The notes under the pieces were generated by a model that worked only from the letters and a program-made list of their open reading frames with translations, did no database searches and was not told where the DNA came from. The position numbers and the translations under genes were made by a program. This document shows positions 53,557 through 62,406 of a stretch of 64,000 nt of DNA, piece after piece (position 1 is the stretch's first letter; each line of letters begins with the position of its first letter). The DNA comes from Haloferax sp046557615 (GTDB lineage: Archaea > Halobacteriota > Halobacteria > Halobacteriales > Haloferacaceae): the NCBI RefSeq assembly GCF_046557615.1, contig NZ_JBKIII010000001.1, positions 1,178,001 through 1,242,000 on the forward strand, in the 5' to 3' direction.

Positions 53557-54507
53557 ATGGCTATGTCTCAGGAACAGCAAGTGCCGAGACGGACCCCTTC
53601 GATTCGAAGGCGAGCCCTCCTACAAGGAATCGGCGTAGTACTCGGGACTGGCCTCATTACAGGGCAAGTCGCCGGGAAAGTGTCGAGTCACGCAACCCAC
53701 TTTTCCACTAGCGACCAGTCGAGTTCGGATGGCCTCGTGTGTACAGTCACACAGGGGAACGAAACCTACGAACTGGTCCCCTTAGTTGGAACAGACCCAG
53801 TCGAAGAGTTCTACGACCTTCGGATTCCAGAACTCAACGCGGCAGATAACGGTGGAACCGACCCCGGAGAGGGTCCGTACTTCGCTTCAATCGGGACCGA
53901 ATACCTCCAGCGCGAAGGCAGTTCAGTGCTGTTCCTGTACCACGGACCGAACGGCCTGAGCCTCGTTATCGTCCACGGAAAACTGTACGAAGGTGGCGAG
54001 AGCGCAATCACGATTGAGTACGCCAACCTCCCGGCTGGCCTCGAATGGCTCGTTAGAGACGACTACTACATCAACCCCAACACCGGCCAACGCGCGAGTA
54101 CGAACTACGACAACTGGGACACCACTGGAGCGAACCGGCTTATCGACTGGCGCTGGGCCGCTGCCCGAACCGACGGTGGTGTCTTAGGCTATCTCGATGG
54201 CCCGTTCTCCATCACCGTCACCCCGTTCTTCAACGAAGACGCTTCGTTGTATCAGGACGGGTTCGCGGACCTCACCGCGTGGGAAATCCTCACCGGAGAC
54301 CTTGAGTCCCCAGACCGCATCTCGCTCGACTTGGACGAGCCAATCACAATCACCTGTGAACCAGCCTCCAACGACGATGACCAAGGTGACGACGGCAAGG
54401 ACGAAGATAATGGCGACAATGGCGACAATGGCGACCACGGCGACAATGGCGACCACGGAGACGACGGCAAAGACGACGACGACGGAGAGGAAATCTGTGA
54501 GGTCTAA
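53557..54507 (+). CDS. Tat-exported protein with acidic repeat tail
   Basis: 316 residues. Tat signal RRRALLQGIGVVLGTGLITG. The mature domain is beta-rich (GLVCTVTQGNETYELVPL, ITIEYANLPAGLEWLVRDD) and unrecognised. The C-terminal ~50 residues are short repeats of GDN and GDH with many Asp, coded by a 9-bp tandem array at ~54412-54470. Such tails may bind cations or span a surface layer. No domain family is recognised. The stretch 54508-54866 after it shows no gene, apart from a T-rich run near 54561 that could end transcription. Confidence 0.62.
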   Translation: MAMSQEQQVPRRTPSIRRRALLQGIGVVLGTGLITGQVAGKVSSHATHFSTSDQSSSDGLVCTVTQGNETYELVPLVGTDPVEEFYDLRIPELNAADNGGTDPGEGPYFASIGTEYLQREGSSVLFLYHGPNGLSLVIVHGKLYEGGESAITIEYANLPAGLEWLVRDDYYINPNTGQRASTNYDNWDTTGANRLIDWRWAAARTDGGVLGYLDGPFSITVTPFFNEDASLYQDGFADLTAWEILTGDLESPDRISLDLDEPITITCEPASNDDDQGDDGKDEDNGDNGDNGDHGDNGDHGDDGKDDDDGEEICEV

Positions 54508-54818
54508 ACACAGAATCACTCAAACCAGACGCGTCAAACCTCTGTAAGGGAGTTCATCCTACTTTTTTGGAACTAATTGGCAACCTAAGCAACTCGTATC
54601 TACCACAGAGTGGGTTGAGAAGCCAGCAAATAGGCGATGGGTACGAGCAATAGGGGGTGAAGAAACCAGCTCTTTACGGAGCGGTGGTTCTTCGGAGAAA
54701 TCCAACAATCAGAGGCACAAATCGCAATTAGTAGCCGAATCCGACTACGTAAGCGCACAACTGGGAGTGACTTGTGCTATTTTGAGAGGCAGATTCGATA
54801 CACGTCCTGCGGTTGGCA

Positions 54819-54827
54819 TATAATTGC
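54819..54827 (+). promoter_or_regulatory. TATA-like element of cspA
   Basis: CATATAATT is centred ~44 bp upstream of the cold-shock ATG at 54867, predicting a 5' leader of about 15-20 nt rather than a leaderless mRNA. Moderate support only. Confidence 0.4.
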
Positions 54828-54866
54828 ACAAGACTTATCTGTCTCACCCGGCACTGTTCAAAAGCA

Positions 54867-55061
54867 ATGGCGAAAGGTACGGTTGATTTCTTCAACGACA
54901 CTGGCGGCTATGGTTTCATCTCGACTGAGGACGCGGACGACGACGTTTTCTTCCACATGGAAGATGTTGGCGGTCCAGACCTCGAAGAGGGTCAGGAAAT
55001 CGAATTCGACATCGAACAGGCCCCCAAGGGCCCCCGCGCGAAGAACGTCACCCGCCTCTAA
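54867..55061 (+). CDS. cspA: Cold-shock domain protein
   Basis: 64 residues, a single OB-fold with the RNA-binding signature GGYGFISTED and DDVFFHMED. N-terminus MAKGTVDFFND matches the family. Binds single-stranded RNA/DNA as a chaperone; haloarchaea carry several copies. Start by comparison with the family. Confidence 0.93.
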   Translation: MAKGTVDFFNDTGGYGFISTEDADDDVFFHMEDVGGPDLEEGQEIEFDIEQAPKGPRAKNVTRL

Positions 55062-55224
55062 ACAGGCCGACGTTCCACCGCTGAACTTCACACACTGACG
55101 AACTTTCTTCCGTTTTTCACACCCGTTACTGGCAAGTCTCGGACCCGTATCGGTGTCGTGTGCAGAAATTCGAACGAGTCAGAAGGCTCATATCCTTTGC
55201 CAGTTGTGCATAAAATGAACAACA

Positions 55225-55950
55225 ATGCGCGACGAGCAGGAGCAGATAGACGCTCCGGGTCCCGCCGACTCACACATTGGAGAGGGCCTGTTCGACGAGA
55301 CGATGGGACCGGGATCGTCGTTTGCACACCTCTATCGTGGAGAAATCCACCGTATGAAATTGTGGCGAGAGCGACTCGATAGAACGAGCAACTGGGCAAT
55401 TACGCTCATGGCAGGTATCCTGACGTGGTCGTTTTCCGCACAAACGCACCCCCACTACATCATCTTGCTCGGTGTCGTCACGCTCAGTATCTTCCTGTGT
55501 ATCGAGGCCCGACGCTTCCGTGCGTACGACATCTGGCGTTCTCGCGTCCGGATGTTCCAGCAGAACGTCTTCGCTTACGCGCTCGACCCGGAAGGTGGCG
55601 TCGTCGACGAGAATTGGCGGCAGAAACTCGGAAACGACTATCGGATGCCGAACATGAAGATGTCTTTCGAGGAGGCCCTCGCACACCGGCTTCGGCGGGT
55701 GTACCTCCCGCTCTTCGTCGTGATGCTCGTCGCGTGGGTTATCCAGCTGACGGCCTACACCGACACGGCGAATCTCTTGGTGAGTGCAGGAATCGGTAGT
55801 ATTCCCGGTACCGTCGTCACCGGTCTGGTGGCCACGTTCTACGTGGGGATTACGGCCATCACGTTCCGCCCGCGTAACTGGAAGGTCAACGGTGAACTCA
55901 TTCCAAGTGATGTGACGGGGTGGAATCGACCAGAACGCGACGAGGCATAG
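55225..55950 (+). CDS. DUF2270 membrane protein
   Basis: 241 residues with about four membrane helices (WAITLMAGILTWSFSA, YIILLGVVTLSIFLCIEARR, YLPLFVVMLVAWVIQLTAYT, TVVTGLVATFYVGITAITF). RRFRAYDIWRSRVRMFQQN and FEEALAHRLRRVYLPL match the DUF2270 family. Function unknown. Lies between cspA and the second tRNA-Phe. Confidence 0.82.
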   Translation: MRDEQEQIDAPGPADSHIGEGLFDETMGPGSSFAHLYRGEIHRMKLWRERLDRTSNWAITLMAGILTWSFSAQTHPHYIILLGVVTLSIFLCIEARRFRAYDIWRSRVRMFQQNVFAYALDPEGGVVDENWRQKLGNDYRMPNMKMSFEEALAHRLRRVYLPLFVVMLVAWVIQLTAYTDTANLLVSAGIGSIPGTVVTGLVATFYVGITAITFRPRNWKVNGELIPSDVTGWNRPERDEA

Positions 55951-55994
55951 AGATTCGAATCGTTTTTTAGGTTCCTTCGCCTCTGTGTGAGTGC

Positions 55995-56068
55995 GCCGCC
56001 TTAGCTCAGACTGGGAGAGCACTCGACTGAAGATCGAGCTGTCCCCGGTTCAAATCCGGGAGGCGGCA
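55995..56068 (+). tRNA. tRNA-Phe (GAA), copy 2
   Basis: 74 nt, identical to 52393-52466. Identity begins at nucleotide 1 of the tRNA (upstream bases differ) and runs 186 bp through the tail, then continues for 35 bp after a 2-bp gap. Confidence 0.94.
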
Positions 56069-56456
56069 TTTTCCTGCGAACGACGTGAGCAGTGAAAATG
56101 CTCCCGAACGGATTCTGAATCAAGGAGTGAAGTGAGCGCCAGCAAACGGAACGACTGGGGTTCAAATCCGGGAGGCGGCACTTCTCTGACACCAACCACC
56201 GAGCGAAGCGAGCGTGTTGGTGTCTGTACGTGCGAGCCGACCGATTGAACCCGGCGAGTCGCAACCGCGAGTGAAACGAGCGGTCCGTCTCGATTCGGTT
56301 CAAATCCGGGAGGCGGCATTTTCCTGCGAACCACGTGAGCAGTGATAATGCTCCCGAGTGGATTCTGAATCAGCGAGCAATGTGCGACACGGAGTGCCGC
56401 AGAAAGACGAACGGCGAAGCCGTGAATCGCGTTGCGAGTGAGGTTCAAATCCGGGA
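56069..56456 (+). repeat. tRNA-Phe tail 2: three 3'-end copies in a row
   Basis: After the tRNA 3' end (56047-56068), its 22-nt sequence recurs at 56159-56180 and 56297-56318, and a shortened 15-nt form at 56442-56456. Spacings are 112, 138 and 145 bp. The first and third spacers both open with the CATTTTCCTGCGAAC hairpin. The array decays with distance, suggesting serial duplication. The remaining bases to 56541 hold nothing else. Confidence 0.78.
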
Positions 56457-56541
56457 AGTAAATGCCCAACCTCAACAACGGCCCATACTCCAGCGCACGG
56501 TGAAAAGGAGTCAACTGAATATCCCGCTCACACACGCTCGA

Positions 56542-57393
56542 CTACCCCGATTCACCCGTTTCGAGGCGCTTCAACCGCTCTCCGACTATCGATGTCGAAG
56601 TCGGGACGAGAATTAACTGTCCAGCACCGAGGGTGAGACTTCGAAGGTACCACCGAACGCCACGTCTGAGTGTTTCGTACCGAATATCGGTCAGTGCAAC
56701 CGCGCCGCGCCATGCATTGCGGCGTCCTTCTCGGAGCGTAAAAAACGAGAGCGCCTCGTCGAGTCGGCCGAGTGAGTCGTCGAGTACCGCCACTCCGGCG
56801 GCGTATCGCTCGGCGATGAGGTCTTGCTCTTCGTCCACGAGTCGCTGAAGGACGTGGTTGATTGCTCGATGGTCTTCGTACTTCTGTGTGCGGTTTGGGT
56901 CGATACCGACTTCGTGGAGCGCGAGCGCAAGGTCGTAGTTCACGTGCGCGTTGACGCCGAGCAAGACGTCTTGGAGGACGAGCGAGTCGCCTGCCAGAGC
57001 GGTTTCGAACGACAGTTGCCACGGGTCGGGGACGACCGTAGTATCGCCACGCTCGAAGGCATCGAACGCCCGACGGTAGTGGTCAGCAAATGTAACGAGG
57101 TAGTCGGTGACCCATGCCGAGTCGTGAAAGGACCCGGTTTCGATGCCGTCTTTGACCTCGCTCGTCACGCGGGCGTAGATTGTGAGAAAGGCGGCCCGTC
57201 GGTCGCCACGGTCGTAGAGGAGTGCTTCGAGTGCCGAGAGTCGGTCGTGAACGTCCGCAACGTCGAGAAACGGCGCGCCGGTGAGTTCGAGGATTTCAGC
57301 CGAAGGCTCGTGGTGGATGCCGGAGAGCGTGGGGTTCGTCGTTCTGACTGCTCTCGCAATCTTTCGACCCTCCCGAAGCGTCGTCCGGCGCAT
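56542..57393 (-). CDS. DUF5995 family protein
   Basis: 283 residues, soluble and helical. The segment NAHVNYDLALALHEVG, with DDSLGRLDEALSFFTLREGR, matches DUF5995, found in actinobacteria and haloarchaea. Probable metal site in NAHVNYD and DHRAINH. Function unknown. Confidence 0.72.
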   Translation of the reverse strand: MRRTTLREGRKIARAVRTTNPTLSGIHHEPSAEILELTGAPFLDVADVHDRLSALEALLYDRGDRRAAFLTIYARVTSEVKDGIETGSFHDSAWVTDYLVTFADHYRRAFDAFERGDTTVVPDPWQLSFETALAGDSLVLQDVLLGVNAHVNYDLALALHEVGIDPNRTQKYEDHRAINHVLQRLVDEEQDLIAERYAAGVAVLDDSLGRLDEALSFFTLREGRRNAWRGAVALTDIRYETLRRGVRWYLRSLTLGAGQLILVPTSTSIVGERLKRLETGESG

Positions 57394-57485
57394 ACGACCA
57401 TTCGAACGTCACTCAGCAGGATAACAGTGCCGCCGCCGAGACACTCACGAAACGGTGGCAGTACGGGCGACCAGTCGAGACCTGC

Positions 57486-58745
57486 TCAGCCACGCCCACC
57501 AGCGAGCTTGGTTGCGGCCGGAATTCGTCGCAGTCGCAACATCGCCAGCGTGCCCACGGCGGGACCGACAATCAAGGGGGCAAACGCCCACTGCCAACCG
57601 ACGACCTCGGCGATGATGGGCGTGAGTTGAATCGTGAACACGGTCAGGAAGAATCCAAGCGCAGTCTGGAGCGTGAGCGCGGTTCCCATATAGCTCGGGT
57701 CCGCGAGTTCGGAAACGGCGGTTGAGAACTGCGCAGAGTCCGCGACGATAGCAAACCCCCACACGAGGACGAACGGGGTGACGATGAGCGGGGACGCGCC
57801 GAAGACGACTCCAGCGAGAAGGCAGGCAGTGCCGCTGATGACCAAGCTCGCGGCGGTTATCGTCGTTCTGCCCCAGCGGTCTGCGGCCCGTCCGGCGACG
57901 AGCGCGCCGAGTCCGCCGATGGCAATCGTTCCGAAGGCAGTGAGCGCGGCGGCAGTCGGCGTTGCGAGTGGACTCTCGGACGCCTCGTACGAGATTGTGA
58001 GAAAGAGCGGAATCCACGTCCACACGGCGTACAGCTCCCACATGTGGCCGAAATACCCGAGGTTGGCGAGCAGCGTCGGTCGGTCACCGAGGATGCGGCG
58101 GACTGCACCGGGGTCGAATGGGGCGGCAGGCGATTGATACGGGCCGGGGCGGACGAGAAGAACGAGGAGTGCGCTGAGGGTTGCGAATCCCGCCGCGCCG
58201 ATAAGTACGAGTCGCGGTTGGTCGATGCCGCCGAGTGCGCGGAGTAGGTGCGGCAGTGCGGTTCCTATCGTGAGCGCACCGATGAGCGTGCCAATCGCCA
58301 GCCCTCTGCCTCGTCGGAACCACCCTGCGATGAGTTTCATTCCCGGTGGGTAGACACCGGCGAGTGCGACACCCGTCACGAATCGAAGACCAACCGCGAC
58401 GAACGCAGACTGGACGACGGTCGCGAGCGCCAGCGTCGCGCCCGCACCAACCAGTGCCGAGGCGGCGAAGAGATACCGAGTCGGGATGACATCAGAGAGT
58501 GTGAGCGCGGCGGAGACGAGCGCACCGGCGACGAATCCGAACTGGACTGCCGTCGTCAACCACGCGGCTTGTGTGGCCGACAACCCCCACACGACAGCGA
58601 GTTGTGGCGCGACGGCGCTCGCGCTAAACCACAGCGACATCGCGAACAACTCCGCCAACGAGAGGACGGCGAGCATTCGCCACTTTGGTTCGTTCACACC
58701 CGCTCGAATCGTAGCGCGAAGTGACGAAGAATCACGGGCGTGCAT
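57486..58745 (-). CDS. MFS transporter
   Basis: 419 residues with about 12 membrane helices. The loop 2-3 motif is recognisable (AGRAADRWGRTTITAASLVI in the second half; SLWFSASAVAPQLAVVWGLS at the start). Major facilitator superfamily; substrate unknown, perhaps drugs, nitrate or sugars. Ends 92 bp from the DUF5995 gene. Confidence 0.85.
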   Translation of the reverse strand: MHARDSSSLRATIRAGVNEPKWRMLAVLSLAELFAMSLWFSASAVAPQLAVVWGLSATQAAWLTTAVQFGFVAGALVSAALTLSDVIPTRYLFAASALVGAGATLALATVVQSAFVAVGLRFVTGVALAGVYPPGMKLIAGWFRRGRGLAIGTLIGALTIGTALPHLLRALGGIDQPRLVLIGAAGFATLSALLVLLVRPGPYQSPAAPFDPGAVRRILGDRPTLLANLGYFGHMWELYAVWTWIPLFLTISYEASESPLATPTAAALTAFGTIAIGGLGALVAGRAADRWGRTTITAASLVISGTACLLAGVVFGASPLIVTPFVLVWGFAIVADSAQFSTAVSELADPSYMGTALTLQTALGFFLTVFTIQLTPIIAEVVGWQWAFAPLIVGPAVGTLAMLRLRRIPAATKLAGGRG

Positions 58746-58762
58746 CGGTTTTGGCTCGGTCG

Positions 58763-59218
58763 TTAGCTTCCTCTGCTCTGTTGGCCGGATTGTGCGTCGA
58801 TGCGGAACTCCCAGACGAGGATATCCTGCATCGGTTCGGTCTCAGAGAAGAGGCTCGGATACCACGCGTTGTCACCGAGGACCTCTTCGACGCGGTGCCA
58901 ATCGCCGTGTTCGACGCGGTGGAGCGTCCCGTCGAGGACGACACTTCGCCAATCGTATCGAGACTGCGCTTCCCAGACGGTGAAACAGGCGTGTTCGGTC
59001 CGCTCAGCGAACGCTACTTTCTTCGAGGTTTCGCCGGGTTGGAGGAACATGAAGTACAGAGAATTGTTCTCTTCGTCGTAGCCGAACGACAGTGGGATTC
59101 CGTACGCGGTGCCCTCATCAGCGAGCGAGAGAACCCCGACGCCCTCCTGTCGAAGGAGGTGCGAGATATCCTCGTCGTCCATTTCGGAGCCACTGAGTTC
59201 TGCGAAATCCGGAACCAT
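58763..59218 (-). CDS. Pyridoxamine 5'-phosphate oxidase-like flavin-binding protein
   Basis: 151 residues from the ATG at 59218; a longer frame upstream lacks coding character. Split-barrel FMN-binding fold: GVGVLSLADEGTAYGIPLSF, SLYFMFLQPGETSKKVAF, HACFTVWEAQSRYDWRSVVL. Similar haloarchaeal proteins bind FMN or F420. Ends 17 bp from the MFS gene start, so an operon is likely. Confidence 0.82.
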   Translation of the reverse strand: MVPDFAELSGSEMDDEDISHLLRQEGVGVLSLADEGTAYGIPLSFGYDEENNSLYFMFLQPGETSKKVAFAERTEHACFTVWEAQSRYDWRSVVLDGTLHRVEHGDWHRVEEVLGDNAWYPSLFSETEPMQDILVWEFRIDAQSGQQSRGS

Positions 59219-59365
59219 GTGAGTAGTACGCACGGGATCAGCATAAGCATGACAACAACGAGAGATGAGTGAGCATCGAGAACGAGAAGAACGTGAGTAC
59301 CGAGAGCCACCGTCCACGACGAGGGGCTTATCCCCGGTGGCGACAAAGCGCAAGCCGACACCCAG

Positions 59366-60148
59366 ATGACGGTGAACACACTCCATCGACCGACGCACCG
59401 CGATGCACTCGTTCATCTGGAAGCGGCCATCGAGCGCGGCGACCTCATCACGATGTTCGGTCGGTGTACGGTCGATTACGACGGGCGAGCGACGAGCGAA
59501 CTCGGCCCCGGCGACCGATTGGTGATTTTGAAACCCGACGGGTCGATTCTCGTCCACACCGACGAAAAGCGCACGCCTGTCAACTGGCAACCACCGGGGT
59601 GTACGCACACGGTGAACGTCCGCAACGGCCAACTCCGCGTTCGAAGCACGCGCTCGAACCCCGACGAACGACTCGACGTGTGGTTCGACCGAATCGAGCA
59701 GTGTGCCGCCTACGCCGTCAACGACCGAAGTGACCTCGAACTCGCCGGGAGCGAAGAAGACCTTCGTCAGCACATTCTCGCCGACCCGTCGGTTCTCGAA
59801 GTGGGCTTCGAACCGCTCGAAACAGAACGCCAGAGCGACGCTGGCGCGCTCGACATCTTCGGCGAAGACAGCGACGGAGTCCCCGTCGTCGTGGAGTTGA
59901 AGCGACGGCGAGTCGGCCCATCAGCGGCGAGCCAGTTACGGAGATACGTCGATGCGCTCAAACGCGAGTTCGGCGACGACGAGCCTGTTCGCGGGATTCT
60001 CGTCGCCCCTTCGGTTACCGACCGCGCGGCGGCCATGCTGGAGCGCGAAGGCTTGGAGTTCGTCGCACTGGACCCAGAGACAGGGAAACCGCCAGTCGAA
60101 ACCGGCGAGAGAGAAGAAGAAACAGACTCCGCCGAGGACGACACCTAA
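59366..60148 (+). CDS. nucS: Mismatch-specific endonuclease NucS/EndoMS
   Basis: 260 residues. The N-terminal half is the dimerisation and DNA-binding domain (ITMFGRCTVDYDGRATSEL, GDRLVILKPDGSILVH). The C-terminal nuclease domain has D in SDAGALDIFGED and E-x-K in VPVVVELKRRRVG, followed by QLRRYVDALKREF. It cuts both strands at mismatches in archaea without MutS/MutL-type repair, or acts on branched DNA. The length agrees with the family. Confidence 0.94.
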   Translation: MTVNTLHRPTHRDALVHLEAAIERGDLITMFGRCTVDYDGRATSELGPGDRLVILKPDGSILVHTDEKRTPVNWQPPGCTHTVNVRNGQLRVRSTRSNPDERLDVWFDRIEQCAAYAVNDRSDLELAGSEEDLRQHILADPSVLEVGFEPLETERQSDAGALDIFGEDSDGVPVVVELKRRRVGPSAASQLRRYVDALKREFGDDEPVRGILVAPSVTDRAAAMLEREGLEFVALDPETGKPPVETGEREEETDSAEDDT

Positions 60149-60796
60149 TCAGTCGATTCCGGCGAGTCGAGCGAAGTTGGACACTGTTTTGTCGGCGGTG
60201 ACGTTCCCGAAGTCGCGGTCGGCTTCGTCTTCTGGCCATCCGAAGTCGTCGGCGATGCGGTCGAGCAGTTCGATGGTGAACTCGGGGTGGTACTGTGTAG
60301 TCCAGACGGGTGCATCGGTGTGCCGAGTTGCGAGGTGGTCGTAGTAGGATGCAGCGCCAATCGTCTCCATCTCGTCGCCCGGTTCGAGAACGTAGTCGCC
60401 GTGGACCATCGGAATCTGGTTCGAGATATCGTCGAAGAGCGGATCATCTAATTCGACATCGACGATTCCGCGTTTCTGGTCTCCTGCTTCGACAGTCCCA
60501 CCGAGCGCGTCGTTGACGAGTTGGTGGCCGAAACAGACGCCGTAGGTCGGGATTTCGCGCTCGACGAGTTCGTGAACGAGTGCGCGCCCGTCGTCGATCC
60601 ACGGTCGGTCGGCCGTCTCGTAGACACCTGCGGTGCTACCGGTGATGATGACGGCATCGACGCCCGGGAGGTCGGGAATTCCCTCTTGCGGAATCGAGTG
60701 TACTGCACCCTCACGGCCTTCGAGAGCGAGCGTGGCGAGCGCGTCGGTGAAGTACTGCGGGCCGTCGGTCGGCATCGTATCGCAGACGAGAATCAT
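60149..60796 (-). CDS. Class I glutamine amidotransferase
   Basis: 215 residues with the catalytic triad: Cys in YGVCFGHQLVND, and His and Glu in TQYHPEFTIE. It resembles GuaA-type glutaminase domains but lacks a synthase half, like stand-alone GATase1 proteins. Its partner is unknown. It ends convergent with nucS, directly next to it. Confidence 0.85.
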   Translation of the reverse strand: MILVCDTMPTDGPQYFTDALATLALEGREGAVHSIPQEGIPDLPGVDAVIITGSTAGVYETADRPWIDDGRALVHELVEREIPTYGVCFGHQLVNDALGGTVEAGDQKRGIVDVELDDPLFDDISNQIPMVHGDYVLEPGDEMETIGAASYYDHLATRHTDAPVWTTQYHPEFTIELLDRIADDFGWPEDEADRDFGNVTADKTVSNFARLAGID

Positions 60797-60947
60797 CGTG
60801 TGGACCGAGGCAAACCGGTTTGATAAGTATGTCTCTTGGTATCACGAGGCGGGAAAATCGGTGTGCCGGGCGGTCGCAGGTGGTGATTCCCGAACGATGC
60901 TTCGAAGCGTTTTTAGCCCGTGTGACCCTCAGACCTCACAAGTAACT

Positions 60948-61478
60948 ATGTCAGACAAACCCGCCTCTATGTACCGGGAAATCAAGAACCCGGCGTACAC
61001 GCGACGCGAGTACATCACGGGCATTCCCGGTTCCAAAATCGCACAGCACAACATGGGCGACCTGCAGGCGGACGCCGAAGACTACCCCGTCGAGATTAGC
61101 CTGAAGGTCGACGAAGACGTTCAGATTCGCCACGGCTCGCTCGAATCCGCACGTCTGTCGGCAAACCGTCTCATGCTCAAGCACGCAGGCGAGAAGCAGT
61201 ACAAGATGATTCTGCGCAAGTTCCCGCACCACGTCATCCGCGAGAACAAGCAGGCAACCGGCGCAGGTGCAGACCGTGTTTCCGACGGAATGCGCCAGTC
61301 GTTCGGTAAGGTCGTCGGGACGGCCGCCCGCATCCCACGCGGCGACACCGTCTTCAGCATCTACTGCAAGGTCGAAGACGCCGCAACCGCGAAGGACGCC
61401 CTCCGCCGCGCCTACAACAAGATGTCGCCGCCGTGCCGCATCACCGTCGAGCGTGGTGAGGAACTCCTCGTCGCGTAA
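60948..61478 (+). CDS. rpl10e: 50S ribosomal protein L10e (L16 family)
   Basis: 176 residues with the L10e signature (MYREIKNPAYTRREYITG, IRENKQATGAGADRVSDGM, RGDTVFSIYCKVED). It binds 23S rRNA near the A site and P-site. The start at 60948 follows a promoter region. Highly conserved, so this is one of the firmest calls here. Confidence 0.97.
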   Translation: MSDKPASMYREIKNPAYTRREYITGIPGSKIAQHNMGDLQADAEDYPVEISLKVDEDVQIRHGSLESARLSANRLMLKHAGEKQYKMILRKFPHHVIRENKQATGAGADRVSDGMRQSFGKVVGTAARIPRGDTVFSIYCKVEDAATAKDALRRAYNKMSPPCRITVERGEELLVA

Positions 61479-61519
61479 TCGCACGAACCACTTTTCCCGT
61501 ATCGCTTCTCTGGTAGCGT

Positions 61520-62395
61520 ATGCTCCGACTCGCAGTGACGACCACGAGCGAAACTTTCGCGCGCATGCGAGACCCGCTCGCAGCGCGTGGAATCGAGGTC
61601 GGACACCTCCCGGCCAAGCAGTTCGCGCTCGACCTCGCTCGCCCACCCACTGACGAGTTCGACGTTGGCTTCGTCTACCCCTCACGGATGATGGAAGGCG
61701 GTGTCATCGACGCTCGCTACGACATTCCGTGGGTGAACACGCGCGAAGACATTCTCACCTCGCGGAACAAAGGTGGCGTCATCGCCGCACTCTCGCGCGC
61801 GAACATCCCCGTTCCGAAGACCATCGCCGTCTCGAACCCAATCGACGACGACGAACTCGTCTCCGCTATCGAATCTGCAGGTCTCGACTTCCCGCTCGTC
61901 GTCAAACCCAACTCGACCACGCGAGGCGTCGGCATCGCCAAAGCCCACGACGTGGACTCCCTGCTCGGTATCATCGACCACCAGAACCTCGTCCACGACT
62001 TCCGGGCGACGGGCGACAAATCCTATCTCGTCCAAGAGTGGCTTCCGCGCGCCCGCGACTACCGAATCATGGTACTCGATGGTGAGGTAATGGGTGGCGT
62101 CGAACGCCGACTCTCGAACGATGCGAGAGACGATGGCCGGTGGAAGCACAACGTCCACCGCGGGGCCGACGCGGTTGGCATCGACGTACCCGACGAGCAT
62201 CGAAGACTGGCCGAGGCGGTGGCCGATACGTTGGGGATTCGCTATCTCGGCGTGGACCTGCTCGAATCGAACGGGCGACTCGTCGTCTCGGAGACGAACG
62301 CCCGGCCGACTATCGACGACGCTGGAAAGTACGATTCGGGCTTTTTCGACACGCTCGCGGCGCTCATCGAGCGGGTTGCAAAAAGTTCAGAATAA
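61520..62395 (+). CDS. RimK-type ATP-grasp ligase
   Basis: 291 residues. ATP-grasp pieces: LDFPLVVKPNSTTRGVGIAK, YLVQEWLPRARDYRIMVLDG, LGVDLLESNGRLVVSETNAR. Archaeal relatives make glutamate or lysine ligations (LysX, MptN, CofF-like). Substrate unknown. Lies 41 bp after rpl10e, possibly the same transcript. Confidence 0.85.
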   Translation: MLRLAVTTTSETFARMRDPLAARGIEVGHLPAKQFALDLARPPTDEFDVGFVYPSRMMEGGVIDARYDIPWVNTREDILTSRNKGGVIAALSRANIPVPKTIAVSNPIDDDELVSAIESAGLDFPLVVKPNSTTRGVGIAKAHDVDSLLGIIDHQNLVHDFRATGDKSYLVQEWLPRARDYRIMVLDGEVMGGVERRLSNDARDDGRWKHNVHRGADAVGIDVPDEHRRLAEAVADTLGIRYLGVDLLESNGRLVVSETNARPTIDDAGKYDSGFFDTLAALIERVAKSSE

Positions 62396-62406
62396 GACGC
62401 GATTCG

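Noticed and set aside
54412..54500. Short tandem repeats as a possible CRISPR array
   Set aside because: Units are 9 bp with no spacers and keep the reading frame of the gene.
56047..56456. CRISPR-like spacing of short repeats
   Set aside because: The repeats are copies of a tRNA 3' end with spacers of unequal length and shared sequence; no cas gene is nearby.
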